A stretch of DNA of 8,311 nt from Oscillospiraceae bacterium (GTDB lineage: Bacteria; Bacillota_A; Clostridia; Oscillospirales; Oscillospiraceae). The notes beneath the pieces are model-generated. The model was not told the DNA's origin, ran no database searches, and worked only from the letters and a program-made list of their open reading frames with translations. Below are positions 1-8,191 of this stretch, one piece after another (positions within the stretch are counted from its first letter, which is position 1; every line of letters starts with the position of its first letter). Position numbers and translations under genes: made by a program. The stretch spans positions 1 to 8,311 of the forward strand of contig JAFTBL010000205.1 in the NCBI GenBank assembly GCA_017455225.1, given 5' to 3'.

Positions 1-795
<795 letters not shown>

Positions 796-806
796 GGCGG
801 GCGGCC

Positions 807-1112
807 ATGGAGAAGAAGATCCGGCTGGAGATCGTCACGCTGTCCGGTACGGCGCTGGAGGCGGAGTGCGCTTCGGTGCAGCTGCCGCTGGCGCAGGGAC
901 TGGCGGGCGTTCTGCCCGACCATGCGCCGCTGCTGGCGGTGCTGGCGCCCGGCGTGGTGCGGTATCGCACGGCAGACGGCGCGCGATACGCCGCCGTGTC
1001 CGGCGGCACGGCCCACGTGCTGCACGACCGGGTGACGCTTCTTTGCACCGCGGCCGGGCCCGCCGATTCGCAGGAGGAGGCGCGGCGTCTGGCGGCGCAG
1101 TGGGAGTCATAG
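807..1112 (+). CDS. atpC: ATP synthase F1 subunit epsilon, short form lacking most of the C-terminal domain
   Basis: Epsilon is part of the central rotor stalk of F1 and joins gamma to the c-ring. The 101 residues fit the N-terminal beta-sandwich: LEIVTLSGTALEAECASVQLP, then GLAGVLPDHAPLLAVLAPGVV (usually G-x-x-G-V-L-P-G-H-A-P), then the conserved SGG and the strand VTLLCTAA. The protein stops at EEARRLAAQWES, in what would be the first C-terminal helix. E. coli epsilon has 139 residues, so about 35-40 residues of the regulatory two-helix domain are absent. The downstream reading frames do not restore it and a terminator follows at once, so a natural short form is more likely than a frameshift. 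The start is the ATG at 807, 11 bases after atpD. The ribosome binding site is weak (GGCGGGCGG, or AAGG overlapping the atpD stop), which suggests translation coupled to atpD. It is the last gene of its operon. Confidence 0.93.
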   Translation: MEKKIRLEIVTLSGTALEAECASVQLPLAQGLAGVLPDHAPLLAVLAPGVVRYRTADGARYAAVSGGTAHVLHDRVTLLCTAAGPADSQEEARRLAAQWES

Positions 1113-1117
1113 CAGAA

Positions 1118-1162
1118 AGCGGCAAGGCGCGCCGCCCGTCGGCGCGTCCTGCCGCTGTTTTT
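1118..1162 (+). terminator. Intrinsic terminator of the ATP synthase operon
   Basis: A 17-base-pair stem (arms 1118-1134 and 1140-1156) with the loop CCCGT is followed by G and five T (1158-1162). The stem has one A-C mismatch and one G-T wobble and is otherwise fully paired, with a very GC-rich upper half. It begins 5 bases after the atpC stop. Position, stem and T-run together make this a confident Rho-independent terminator that separates the atp operon from addBA. Confidence 0.9.
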
Positions 1163-1182
1163 GTAAAGAGAGAGTTCTGTCC

Positions 1183-1211
1183 GTTTTTCGGTACATCGGA
1201 TGGTGTATCAT
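1183..1211 (+). promoter_or_regulatory. Weak candidate promoter for addBA
   Basis: A -10-like TATCAT (1206-1211) lies 17 bases after a poor -35 candidate, GTTTTT (1183-1188). It sits between the atp terminator and the addB start, where a promoter is expected. The -35 is a weak match and there is no TG extension before the -10, so the exact placement is uncertain. The terminator just upstream is the main argument that some promoter lies in this 71-base gap. Confidence 0.35.
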
Positions 1212-1233
1212 AGGGCAAAAGGGGTGAGAACGC

Positions 1234-4200
1234 ATGCTTCGAATCTGGATCGGCAGAGCCGGAACGGGTAAATCACAGCGGGTGCTGCGCTCGATGCTGG
1301 AATCGCGCGTACAGCGCCCGCAGGTGCTGCTGGTGCCGGAGCACGCCTCCCACGAGGCGGAGCTGGATGTCTGCCGCGCCTGCGGCGACACCGCCTCCCG
1401 GGACACGGAGGTGCTGAGCTTTCGCACGCTGGCCGGCCGCGTGCTCTCGGAGCTGGGCGGCGCGTCGGATTTTACGCTGGACGGCGGCGGCAAGCTGCTG
1501 ACCATGCGCATGGCGCTGCAGGAGCTTCACCGGCAGCTGACGCTGTTCGGCCGCGCCTCCCAGCGCTCGGCGTTTTTGCAGCAGCTCACGGAGCTGATGG
1601 ACGAGTTTTACGCCTACGAGGTGTCGCCGGAGGCGCTTTTGACCCAGGTGCAGGACGTGGAGGGCGCCGCGGGGGACAAACTGCGGGATCTGGCCCGGCT
1701 GTTCGCCGCCTATGACGCCCGCCTGCGCGACGGCGGCATTGACCGCCGCTCCCGGGTGCAGAAGCTGGGGGATCTCATCGACCGGTCCCGCTATCTGTCG
1801 GGCAAGGACGTGTATCTGGACGGCTTTTCCTATTTCAACGCCGCCGAGGAGCATATCGTGTCCGCCGCGCTGCGTCAGGCGTCAAGCGTCACCGTGACGC
1901 TGCTGGGGGAGAAAAACGGCGGCGAGCTGTTCCAGAACGCCACCCGCCAGCGTGACCGGCTGATCCGCATGGCGCAGGAGGCGGGCGTTCCCTGCGAAAT
2001 GATGTATGTCACCGGCAGCCGCAGCGGCGCCCTGGGACATCTGGAGCAGCACGTTTTCGGCACGGACGTGCCCTACGAGGGCGCTCCCGACGGGGTGGAG
2101 CTCTACGAGGCGCTCAACCCCTTCACCGAGGTGGAGTACGTCTCCTACCGCATCCGGGAGCTGGTGCGCAGCGGCGCGTGCCGCTACCGTGACATCGCCG
2201 TTTCCGCCCGCAATATGGAGCTTTACGCCCCGCTGCTGGAAAACGTGCTGCAGCGGGACGGCATCCCTGCCTATATCAGCCGCCGCAGCGACGTGCTGGC
2301 CAAGCCCGCCATGACCATGCTGCTGAGCGCGCTGGACGCCGTCACCGGCGGCTTTGAATACGAGGATATGTTCCGCTATCTCAAAACCGGCATGGCCGGT
2401 CTTACGGCGGAGGAGTGCGACCTGCTGGAAAACTACGTGGTCACGTGGGAGATCCGGGGCAGTATGTGGCTCCGGGACGCGGATTGGAACGCCAATCCCG
2501 ACGGCTACGGGCAGGAGCTGACGGAGGAACGCCGGCGCCGCCTGCAGACGATCAACGACTTGCGCCGCCGGGTCGCACAGCCGCTTTCTCAGCTTTCCGG
2601 AGACATGAAATCCGCGCAAACAGTAGAGGGTAAAGCAAAAGCACTTTACAGCTTTGCTCAGCGGACGGACGTGCCGGGCGCACTGCTTCAGCGGGCGGAA
2701 ATGCTGACGGCGGCGGGACAGGCTCAGCTGGCGGGGGAGTACAGTCAGTTGTGGCGCATTTTCTGCGGTGTGCTGGATCAGATGGTGGAGATCATGGGGC
2801 CGACGGAGATCGGCAGCGAGGAATTCACGGGGCTGATGAGACTGGTGCTGTCCCAGTACAGCGTGGGCACCATTCCTGCCACGCTGGATCAGGTAAAGGT
2901 CAGCGACATCACCCGCAACGACCGCCACAGCGTGCGCTGCATGTTTCTGCTGGGCGCCAACGACCACGTGCTGCCCAAGGCGGACGGCGGCGCGGGACTG
3001 CTGGACGAGGCGGCGCGGGAGATCCTGCAGCAGCACAGCATCCTCCTGTCCGACGCCACCTTCGACCCGCTGGACAATGAGCTGCAGAACATCTATGCCT
3101 GCCTTGCCCAGCCCACGGAGCTGCTGCACGTCAGCTATCCCGCCTCCGACGGCAGCGGCGAGCTGCGGCCGTCCTTCGTGGTGGAGCGGCTTCGCCGCCT
3201 GCTGCCGGGACTGTCTCTGACGCGGGAGGACCGGCGCTATCGGGCGCTGGTGCCCGCCACGGCGCTGGAGCTGGCAGGGCAGGAGATCGGCGGCGGGCTG
3301 TGGCGTTATTTCGCCGGGCACGGCGGCGGCGCGGTGCTGGAGCGGATGGAGCGGGCCCGCGCCATGGGGCGGGGCAAGCTGTCGCCGGAGGCGGTGCAGT
3401 CGCTTTACGGCAAGAGCTACCGGATGTCGGCTTCCCGGATGGATCGGCTGCGCAGCTGCCATTTCAGCTATTTCATGGAGTACGGCCTGCGGGCCAGGGA
3501 GCGCCGTTCGGCGGGCTTTGACGCGCCGGAGGTCGGCACCTTCCTCCATTACCTTCTGGAGCACGTGACCGCCGAGGTGACGGAGCGGGGCGGCTTTGCC
3601 GCCGTGCCGGAGGAGGAGCTGGAGGCGCTGGTCAGGCGGTACGTGGAGGAATACACCCGCCGGGAGATCGGCGATCTTGGGGGAAAAACTGCCCGGTTCC
3701 GCTATCTGTTCGCCCGGCTGCGCCGTGCCGCCATGGCGGTGATCCGCAACGTGGCGGAGGAGCTGTCGGTGTCCGATTTCCGCCCGGTGGCGTTCGAGCT
3801 GGCCTTTGGCGGCAAGGACGGCCGGCTGCCTGCGGTAACGATCCGGGAGGGCGAGACGGAGCTGTCGGTCACCGGCAAGGTGGATCGGGTGGACGGCTGG
3901 CTCCGGGACGGGAAGCTGTACCTGCGGGTGGTGGACTACAAAACGGGGAAAAAGGCGCTGGATCTGGGGGATCTGGAGGCGGGACTGGGCATCCAGATGC
4001 TGCTGTATCTGTTCGCCCTCAAGCAAAGCGGCGCCGCCTATTTCGGCCACCCGGTGGAGCCGGCGGGCGTGCTGTATCTGCCTGCCCGGGACGTCATATT
4101 GCGGGCGGATCGCTCCGTGGATGAGGAAAAGCTGCGCTCCATGCTGCAAAAGGAGCTGCGGCGCAGCGGCATGCTGCTGAACGAGCCGGAGGTGCTGCAG

Positions 4201-4551
4201 GCCATGGAGCACAGCGCGCTGGAGTCGCCCTGCTATCTGCCGCTGACGGTGAGCAAGGACGGATCCATAGGCGGCAGCGTGGCCTCCGCGGCGCAGCTGG
4301 GCAAGCTGAGCCGCTACGTGGATCAGCTGCTGCACAGGATCGCCGACGAGCTGCGGCAGGGCAACGTGGACGCCGACCCCTATACGAGGGGCCCGCAGGA
4401 CAGCGCCTGCACCTATTGCCCCTTTGCCAGCGCCTGCTTCTTTGACGAGACACGGGAGAAAAAGCACGTATTGAAAAAGCCGAAGCCGGAGGAATTTTGG
4501 CAGTTTGTGGATCAAAGCGTGGGAGAGGAGGCGCCCCATGACGAGGCTTGA
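1234..4551 (+). CDS. addB: AddB subunit of the AddAB helicase-nuclease (RexB-type)
   Basis: AddB pairs with AddA to process double-strand DNA ends for RecA loading. In characterised AddAB it carries one nuclease and the Chi-recognition scaffold but does not itself unwind DNA. The 1105 residues are close to the 1166 of B. subtilis AddB. The N-terminus has Walker A GRAGTGKS (residues 7-14, Lys13), then the AddB-typical VYLDGFSYF (Asp196) and FLLGANDHVLPK. The C-terminal RecB-type nuclease shows His772 (GTFLHYLLEHV), GKVDRVD (Asp884, Asp887), VVDYKTGK (Asp901, Lys903) and GIQMLLY (Gln921). All four iron-sulfur cysteines are present: Cys742, then Cys1059, Cys1062 and Cys1068 in a C-x2-C-x5-C array, so the structural cluster should form. 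The start is the ATG preceded by GGGGTGA with 6 bases of spacing. It overlaps addA by 14 bases. An AT-rich, rare-codon patch lies at about 2605-2660. Confidence 0.97.
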   Translation: MLRIWIGRAGTGKSQRVLRSMLESRVQRPQVLLVPEHASHEAELDVCRACGDTASRDTEVLSFRTLAGRVLSELGGASDFTLDGGGKLLTMRMALQELHRQLTLFGRASQRSAFLQQLTELMDEFYAYEVSPEALLTQVQDVEGAAGDKLRDLARLFAAYDARLRDGGIDRRSRVQKLGDLIDRSRYLSGKDVYLDGFSYFNAAEEHIVSAALRQASSVTVTLLGEKNGGELFQNATRQRDRLIRMAQEAGVPCEMMYVTGSRSGALGHLEQHVFGTDVPYEGAPDGVELYEALNPFTEVEYVSYRIRELVRSGACRYRDIAVSARNMELYAPLLENVLQRDGIPAYISRRSDVLAKPAMTMLLSALDAVTGGFEYEDMFRYLKTGMAGLTAEECDLLENYVVTWEIRGSMWLRDADWNANPDGYGQELTEERRRRLQTINDLRRRVAQPLSQLSGDMKSAQTVEGKAKALYSFAQRTDVPGALLQRAEMLTAAGQAQLAGEYSQLWRIFCGVLDQMVEIMGPTEIGSEEFTGLMRLVLSQYSVGTIPATLDQVKVSDITRNDRHSVRCMFLLGANDHVLPKADGGAGLLDEAAREILQQHSILLSDATFDPLDNELQNIYACLAQPTELLHVSYPASDGSGELRPSFVVERLRRLLPGLSLTREDRRYRALVPATALELAGQEIGGGLWRYFAGHGGGAVLERMERARAMGRGKLSPEAVQSLYGKSYRMSASRMDRLRSCHFSYFMEYGLRARERRSAGFDAPEVGTFLHYLLEHVTAEVTERGGFAAVPEEELEALVRRYVEEYTRREIGDLGGKTARFRYLFARLRRAAMAVIRNVAEELSVSDFRPVAFELAFGGKDGRLPAVTIREGETELSVTGKVDRVDGWLRDGKLYLRVVDYKTGKKALDLGDLEAGLGIQMLLYLFALKQSGAAYFGHPVEPAGVLYLPARDVILRADRSVDEEKLRSMLQKELRRSGMLLNEPEVLQAMEHSALESPCYLPLTVSKDGSIGGSVASAAQLGKLSRYVDQLLHRIADELRQGNVDADPYTRGPQDSACTYCPFASACFFDETREKKHVLKKPKPEEFWQFVDQSVGEEAPHDEA
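2630..2651 (+). repeat. AT-rich imperfect palindrome inside addB, copy 1
   Basis: The arms GTAAAG (2630-2635) and CTTTAC (2644-2649) are perfect complements around an 8-base loop containing AAAAGC, followed by AG. A second, mutually exclusive pairing uses AGCAAAAGC (2634-2642) with GCTTTGCT (2651-2658), one base bulged. A similar element lies in addA at 6281-6302. Whether the similarity has any function is unknown; it may be chance within coding sequence. Confidence 0.35.
4526..4531 (+). promoter_or_regulatory. Ribosome binding site that fixes the addA start
   Basis: A perfect AGGAGG lies inside the end of addB, 6 bases before the ATG at 4538. It supports that ATG over an in-frame TTG at 4505, which lies upstream of this site and would add 11 residues with no resemblance to the usual AddA N-terminus. 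Confidence 0.9.
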
Positions 4552-7500
4552 ACCTACGGCGGAGCAAAAGACCGCCATTACCGACCGGGGCGGGGAGCTG
4601 CTGGTTTCGGCCGCCGCCGGCTCCGGCAAGACCCGCGTGCTGGTGGAGCGCCTGTTCCGCTATGTGGAGGAGGGGCACCGGGTCGATGATTTTCTGATCA
4701 TCACCTATACCCGCGCCGCCGCCGCGGAGCTGCGGGGCAGGATCGCCGCTGAGCTGGGCGCCCGGGTGGCGGAGCAGCCGGACAACGGCCATTTGCGCCG
4801 CCAGCTGATGCGGGTCTACCGGGCGGATATCAAGACGGTGGACGCCTTCTGCACCGCGCTGCTGCGGGAGAACATACACCTGCTGCCGGCGGTGGAGGGA
4901 CGGAGCCTGACGGCGGATTTTCGCACGCTGGACGAGCAGGAGTCGCTGCTGCTGCGCACCCGTGTACTGCAGCGGGTGCTGGAGGAGATGTACGACCGGA
5001 TCGAGGCGGGAGACCGGCGCTCGGCGCTGCTGGTGGAAACGCTGGGCGCCGGACGGGACGACCGGGCGCTGGAGGAGCTGGTGCTGCGTCTGCACGAAAA
5101 GATCCAGAGCCACCCTCACCCGCTGCAGTGGCTGAAGAAGCACCGGACGTGGTGGGAGTCGGTGCCTGAAGATCTGTCCACCACCGATATCGGGCGGATC
5201 ATCATGGAGGACGCCTGCCGCTGCGCCGCCTTCTGGGCGGAACAGCTTCGCCGCGCGGCACGGGAGCTGGAGGACTGCGAGGCGCTCTATAACGCGCTGG
5301 CAGATCGCTATCTGGAGATGGCGGCCCGGCTGGACGAATATCCGGCGGCGGCGGAGCGTGGCTGGGACGCCATGGCGGCGCTGGCGCCGAAGTTCCGCAG
5401 CATGGGCAGTGTGGGCGGCCATGAGTACGATGCGGAAAAGGAGCGGCAGAAGGCGATGCGGGAGCGCTGCAAGAGCGACCTGGAGCGGATCCGCAAGCCG
5501 TTTGAAACGCCGCAGCGGGACATGGTGGAGGATCTGCGGGCCATGTCCGGCGCCATGCTGGCGCTGATCGACCTGACGGAGCGGTTCGCGCTGTCCTATC
5601 AGGCGGAAAAGGTACGCCGCAACTGCATGGATTTTTCCGACGCCGAGCATGCTGCGCTGGATATCCTGACAGACGCCGACGGCGCGCCCACGCCGCTGGC
5701 GCAGCAGCTGTCAGTGCGCTATGCGGAGGTGATGGTGGACGAGTATCAGGATACCAACGACGTGCAGAACTGCATCTTTACCGCCGTGTCGGGCGGCGGC
5801 AGACACCTGTTCGCCGTGGGCGACGTGAAGCAGAGCATCTACCGTTTTCGCCTGGCGGATCCCACCATTTTTCTGGAAAAATACCGCGCCTTCCGCGACG
5901 CGGCGGTCGCCGCCGACGGCGAACCGCGCCGCGTGCTGCTGCAGAAGAATTTCCGCTCCCGCAGGCAGGTGCTCTCCGCCGTCAACTATATCTTTGAGCA
6001 GATCATGTCGCCCCAAATGGGGGAGATGGTCTACGGCCCGGACGAAAAGCTGAATGCCGGGGCGGATTATGACGACCGGCCCGGTCTGGAGGCCGAGGCG
6101 CATTTCATCGACGTGGAGAACACGCCGGAGCAGGAGTTCGACCGGAGCACGGTGGAGGCTCGCTTTGTGGCGCGGCGGATCCGGCAAATGCTGGACGAGG
6201 GATATCCCGTGCAGGGCAGTGACGGGAAGCTGCGGCCGCTGCAGCCGGAGGACGTGGTGATCCTGATGCGCTCACCACGTGTAAGGTTAAAAGCCTTTAC
6301 AGACGCTCTGGCGCAAGAGAATATACCGTTTTCCGGCAGTGAGGAGGAGGCCTTTTTTTCCACAGTGGAGATCGCGGTGATGCTGTCGTTTTTGCAGGTG
6401 GTGGACAACCCCCATCAGGATGTGCCGCTGATCTCTGTGCTGCGTTCGCCTCTGTTCGGCTATACGCCGGATCAGCTGGCGCGCGTGCGCACGCTGCTGC
6501 CCGGCGGCGATTTTTACGAGGCGCTGTGTCTGGATGAGACACCGGAAACGCAGGCGTTTTTGTCGCTGCTGCAGCAGCTGCGCTCCGACGCGCTGGAGCA
6601 GCCGGTGGACCGCCTGCTGTGGCAGATCTACACCCGGTGTGACGCCATGGCGATATTCGGAGCCATGGCGGATGGCTCGCACCGCAAGGACAATCTGGTG
6701 GCGCTGTTGGGCTATGCCGGTCAGATCGCCGCCGGAGGCAGAGGGAGCCTCTTCGACTTTGTGGTGCAGCTGCGCCGGCTCATCGAGCTGGACAAGCCGC
6801 CGGAGGTGTCTGCCCGCCGGGTGGCTGCCGGCGTGCGGATCATGACGATCCACAAGTCCAAGGGTCTGGAGTTTCCCGTGGTGTTTTTATGCGATCTGAG
6901 CCATAAGTTCAATACCCGGGACGACAGCGAGCCGGTGCTGGTCCATCCCCGGCTGGGGCTTGCCTGTGACCGGGTGGATCCGGAGCGGCGCGTGCGGTAT
7001 GCGACTGTGTTTAAAACGGCGCTGCAGCTGGCGCTGCAGCGTGAAAACAAGGCGGAGGAGATGCGGATCCTGTATGTGGCGCTGACCCGCGCCAGAGAAA
7101 AGCTGATCCTTGTGGACTGCCGCAAGAGGGCGGCCAGCCGGATGAAAACCATGCTGACCCTGTCCGCCGGTCCGCTGGAGCCGGAGGCGGCGGCCTTGGC
7201 CAATTGCCACGGCGATTGGATCTGGCTTGCGCTGCTGTGCACCCGGCAGGCCACGCCGCTGCGCCGTTATCTGGGTCAGTACGAAGCGGCGCCGCAGGAT
7301 GCGCCGGGCTGGTCGGTTTTCGTGTGGCGCAACCCGCTGACGGACGAGGTGGCGCCGGAAGACACGGCGCTGCCGGAGCGCCGGCACGCGCCGGAGCCGG
7401 TGGACGAGGCAGCGCTGTCAGCGGTGTACGCACATCACCCGGCCACGCAGGTGCCCACCAAGCTGGCTGCCACCCAACTGAAGGGGCGGGAAATGGACGG

Positions 7501-8083
7501 CGAGGTGGCCGAGGGCGCGCCCTTTGCGCCGGAGGTGCGGTTTGAAACGCCCCGTTTTCTGGCGCCGGAGAAGAAGCTGACCGCCGCCGAGCGGGGCACG
7601 GCCGTCCATCTTGCCATGCAGTACGTGGACTTTTCCGCCGATTCGGAGGAAGCGGTGGCGCAGCAGATCGACCGGCTGTGCCGGCGGCGGCTGATGACGC
7701 CGGAGCAGGCGGAGGCGGTGGACTGCGGCAGGATCGCCGCGTTCCTGCACTCGCCGCTGTGCAAACGCATCCGCTCGGCGGAGAAGGTGTACCGGGAATA
7801 CCGCTTCGCGCTGCTGACCGACGCATCGCTTTACGATCCGGCGGCGGCAGGGGAGGAGCTGATGCTGCAGGGTGTGGTGGACTGCGCCTTTGACACGCCG
7901 GAGGGTCTGGTGATCGTGGATTTCAAGACCGACCGCATCGCCCCGGGGGAAGAGGCGGCGCGGGCAGAGCGGTACCGCGGCCAGTTGGCGGCCTACGCTG
8001 CGGCGCTGGGTCGGGTGCTGGAGCGCCCGGTGGCGGAGAAGCTGCTGTACTTTTTTGCCACCGGCGGGGAAATTTCCCTGTGA
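4538..8083 (+). CDS. addA: AddA subunit of the AddAB helicase-nuclease (SF1 helicase plus nuclease)
   Basis: AddA is the ATP-driven 3'-5' helicase of AddAB and also carries a nuclease. The 1181 residues compare with 1232 in B. subtilis. Helicase motifs run in order: Q-motif PTAEQ (Gln10); Walker A SAAAGSGKT (Lys31); motif Ia ITYTRAAAAEL (56-65); TVDAFC, where many relatives have TIHSFC; Walker B VDEYQDT (Asp401, Glu402); motif III GDVKQSIYRFR (428-438); motif IV NFRS (471-474); IHKSKGLEFP (His772); and motif VI YVALTRAREK (846-855, Arg851). The C-terminal nuclease shows His1024 (GTAVHLAMQYV), Asp1115 (QGVVDCAF), DFKTDR (Asp1128, Lys1130) and GQLAAY (Gln1149, Tyr1153). All catalytic positions look intact. 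The start is the ATG behind a perfect AGGAGG; the 14-base overlap with addB implies coupled translation and equal subunit supply. Oddities are an AT-rich patch at about 6272-6365 and a T7 tract at 6353-6359. No clear terminator follows the stop. Confidence 0.98.
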   Translation: MTRLEPTAEQKTAITDRGGELLVSAAAGSGKTRVLVERLFRYVEEGHRVDDFLIITYTRAAAAELRGRIAAELGARVAEQPDNGHLRRQLMRVYRADIKTVDAFCTALLRENIHLLPAVEGRSLTADFRTLDEQESLLLRTRVLQRVLEEMYDRIEAGDRRSALLVETLGAGRDDRALEELVLRLHEKIQSHPHPLQWLKKHRTWWESVPEDLSTTDIGRIIMEDACRCAAFWAEQLRRAARELEDCEALYNALADRYLEMAARLDEYPAAAERGWDAMAALAPKFRSMGSVGGHEYDAEKERQKAMRERCKSDLERIRKPFETPQRDMVEDLRAMSGAMLALIDLTERFALSYQAEKVRRNCMDFSDAEHAALDILTDADGAPTPLAQQLSVRYAEVMVDEYQDTNDVQNCIFTAVSGGGRHLFAVGDVKQSIYRFRLADPTIFLEKYRAFRDAAVAADGEPRRVLLQKNFRSRRQVLSAVNYIFEQIMSPQMGEMVYGPDEKLNAGADYDDRPGLEAEAHFIDVENTPEQEFDRSTVEARFVARRIRQMLDEGYPVQGSDGKLRPLQPEDVVILMRSPRVRLKAFTDALAQENIPFSGSEEEAFFSTVEIAVMLSFLQVVDNPHQDVPLISVLRSPLFGYTPDQLARVRTLLPGGDFYEALCLDETPETQAFLSLLQQLRSDALEQPVDRLLWQIYTRCDAMAIFGAMADGSHRKDNLVALLGYAGQIAAGGRGSLFDFVVQLRRLIELDKPPEVSARRVAAGVRIMTIHKSKGLEFPVVFLCDLSHKFNTRDDSEPVLVHPRLGLACDRVDPERRVRYATVFKTALQLALQRENKAEEMRILYVALTRAREKLILVDCRKRAASRMKTMLTLSAGPLEPEAAALANCHGDWIWLALLCTRQATPLRRYLGQYEAAPQDAPGWSVFVWRNPLTDEVAPEDTALPERRHAPEPVDEAALSAVYAHHPATQVPTKLAATQLKGREMDGEVAEGAPFAPEVRFETPRFLAPEKKLTAAERGTAVHLAMQYVDFSADSEEAVAQQIDRLCRRRLMTPEQAEAVDCGRIAAFLHSPLCKRIRSAEKVYREYRFALLTDASLYDPAAAGEELMLQGVVDCAFDTPEGLVIVDFKTDRIAPGEEAARAERYRGQLAAYAAALGRVLERPVAEKLLYFFATGGEISL
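6281..6302 (+). repeat. AT-rich imperfect palindrome inside addA, copy 2
   Basis: The arms GTAAGG (6281-6286) and CCTTTAC (6294-6300) pair with one bulged T around a loop containing AAAA. The element matches the one at 2630-2651 in addB at 16 of 22 aligned positions without gaps, and both hold AAAAGC and end in CTTTACAG. The two copies are read in different codon frames (here VRLKAFT, in addB GKAKALYS), so shared protein sequence does not explain the match. Function is unknown and chance is possible. Confidence 0.35.
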
Positions 8084-8100
8084 ATTCCCGAAAATAATGC

Positions 8101-8129
8101 TTGCAATCGGCGCTCAAGTGTGTTATTCT
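8101..8129 (+). promoter_or_regulatory. Sigma-70-type promoter of rpmE
   Basis: The -35 TTGCAA (8101-8106), a 17-base spacer and the -10 TATTCT (8124-8129) form a good vegetative promoter. TGT directly before the -10 supplies the extended TGn element. It starts 17 bases after the addA stop in an AT-richer stretch. Transcription should begin near 8136, giving an rpmE leader of about 55 bases. Confidence 0.8.
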
Positions 8130-8137
8130 TACAGTTG

Positions 8138-8159
8138 CGTTTGCGGGAGACCGCTTGCG
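8138..8159 (+). ncRNA. Hairpin in the rpmE 5' leader, possible L31 autoregulatory leader
   Basis: GCGG (8143-8146) and CCGC (8151-8154) close a GAGA loop of the stable GNRA class. Below a TT/TT internal loop, CGT (8138-8140) pairs with GCG (8157-8159) using one wobble. The hairpin would lie at the very 5' end of the mRNA made from the promoter at 8101-8129. L31 leaders that bind the protein are described in several bacterial groups; I cannot tell from the sequence alone whether this belongs to one. It could instead just stabilise the 5' end. It is too far from a T-run to be a terminator. Confidence 0.4.
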
Positions 8160-8191
8160 ACAAATGTACCGGAAAGGGGTGAACAAGAGCA

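Noticed and set aside
2590..2655. CAGCTTT direct repeats (2590-2596 and 2649-2655) bracketing the addB AT-rich patch, like a target-site duplication
   Set aside because: The protein across the patch looks like ordinary AddB sequence with no inserted segment, and a 7-base repeat is expected by chance.
4505..4537. TTG start giving an 11-residue longer AddA
   Set aside because: The perfect AGGAGG lies downstream of it and 6 bases before the ATG at 4538, and the extra residues do not resemble AddA N-termini.
1882..4629. A 915-codon open frame on the minus strand opposite addB
   Set aside because: Its translation is low-complexity, rich in His, Arg, Gln and Ala, with no recognisable domain. It is the antisense shadow of a GC-rich gene with strong third-position bias, and the + strand frame has every AddB motif.
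4094..5650. A 518-codon minus-strand frame across the addB/addA junction
   Set aside because: It has the same shadow pattern, with an arginine-rich low-complexity tail and no credible start context, and it lies opposite two certain genes.
8067..8078. Perfect palindrome GGGAAATTTCCC at the end of addA
   Set aside because: There is no loop for an RNA hairpin and no T-run after it. It is coding (GEIS), so it is not a terminator, and a protein site cannot be argued from one copy.
1234..8083. Chi-like AGCGG pentamers (B. subtilis Chi) in addBA
   Set aside because: A GC-rich pentamer occurs often by chance here, and the Chi sequence of this organism is unknown.
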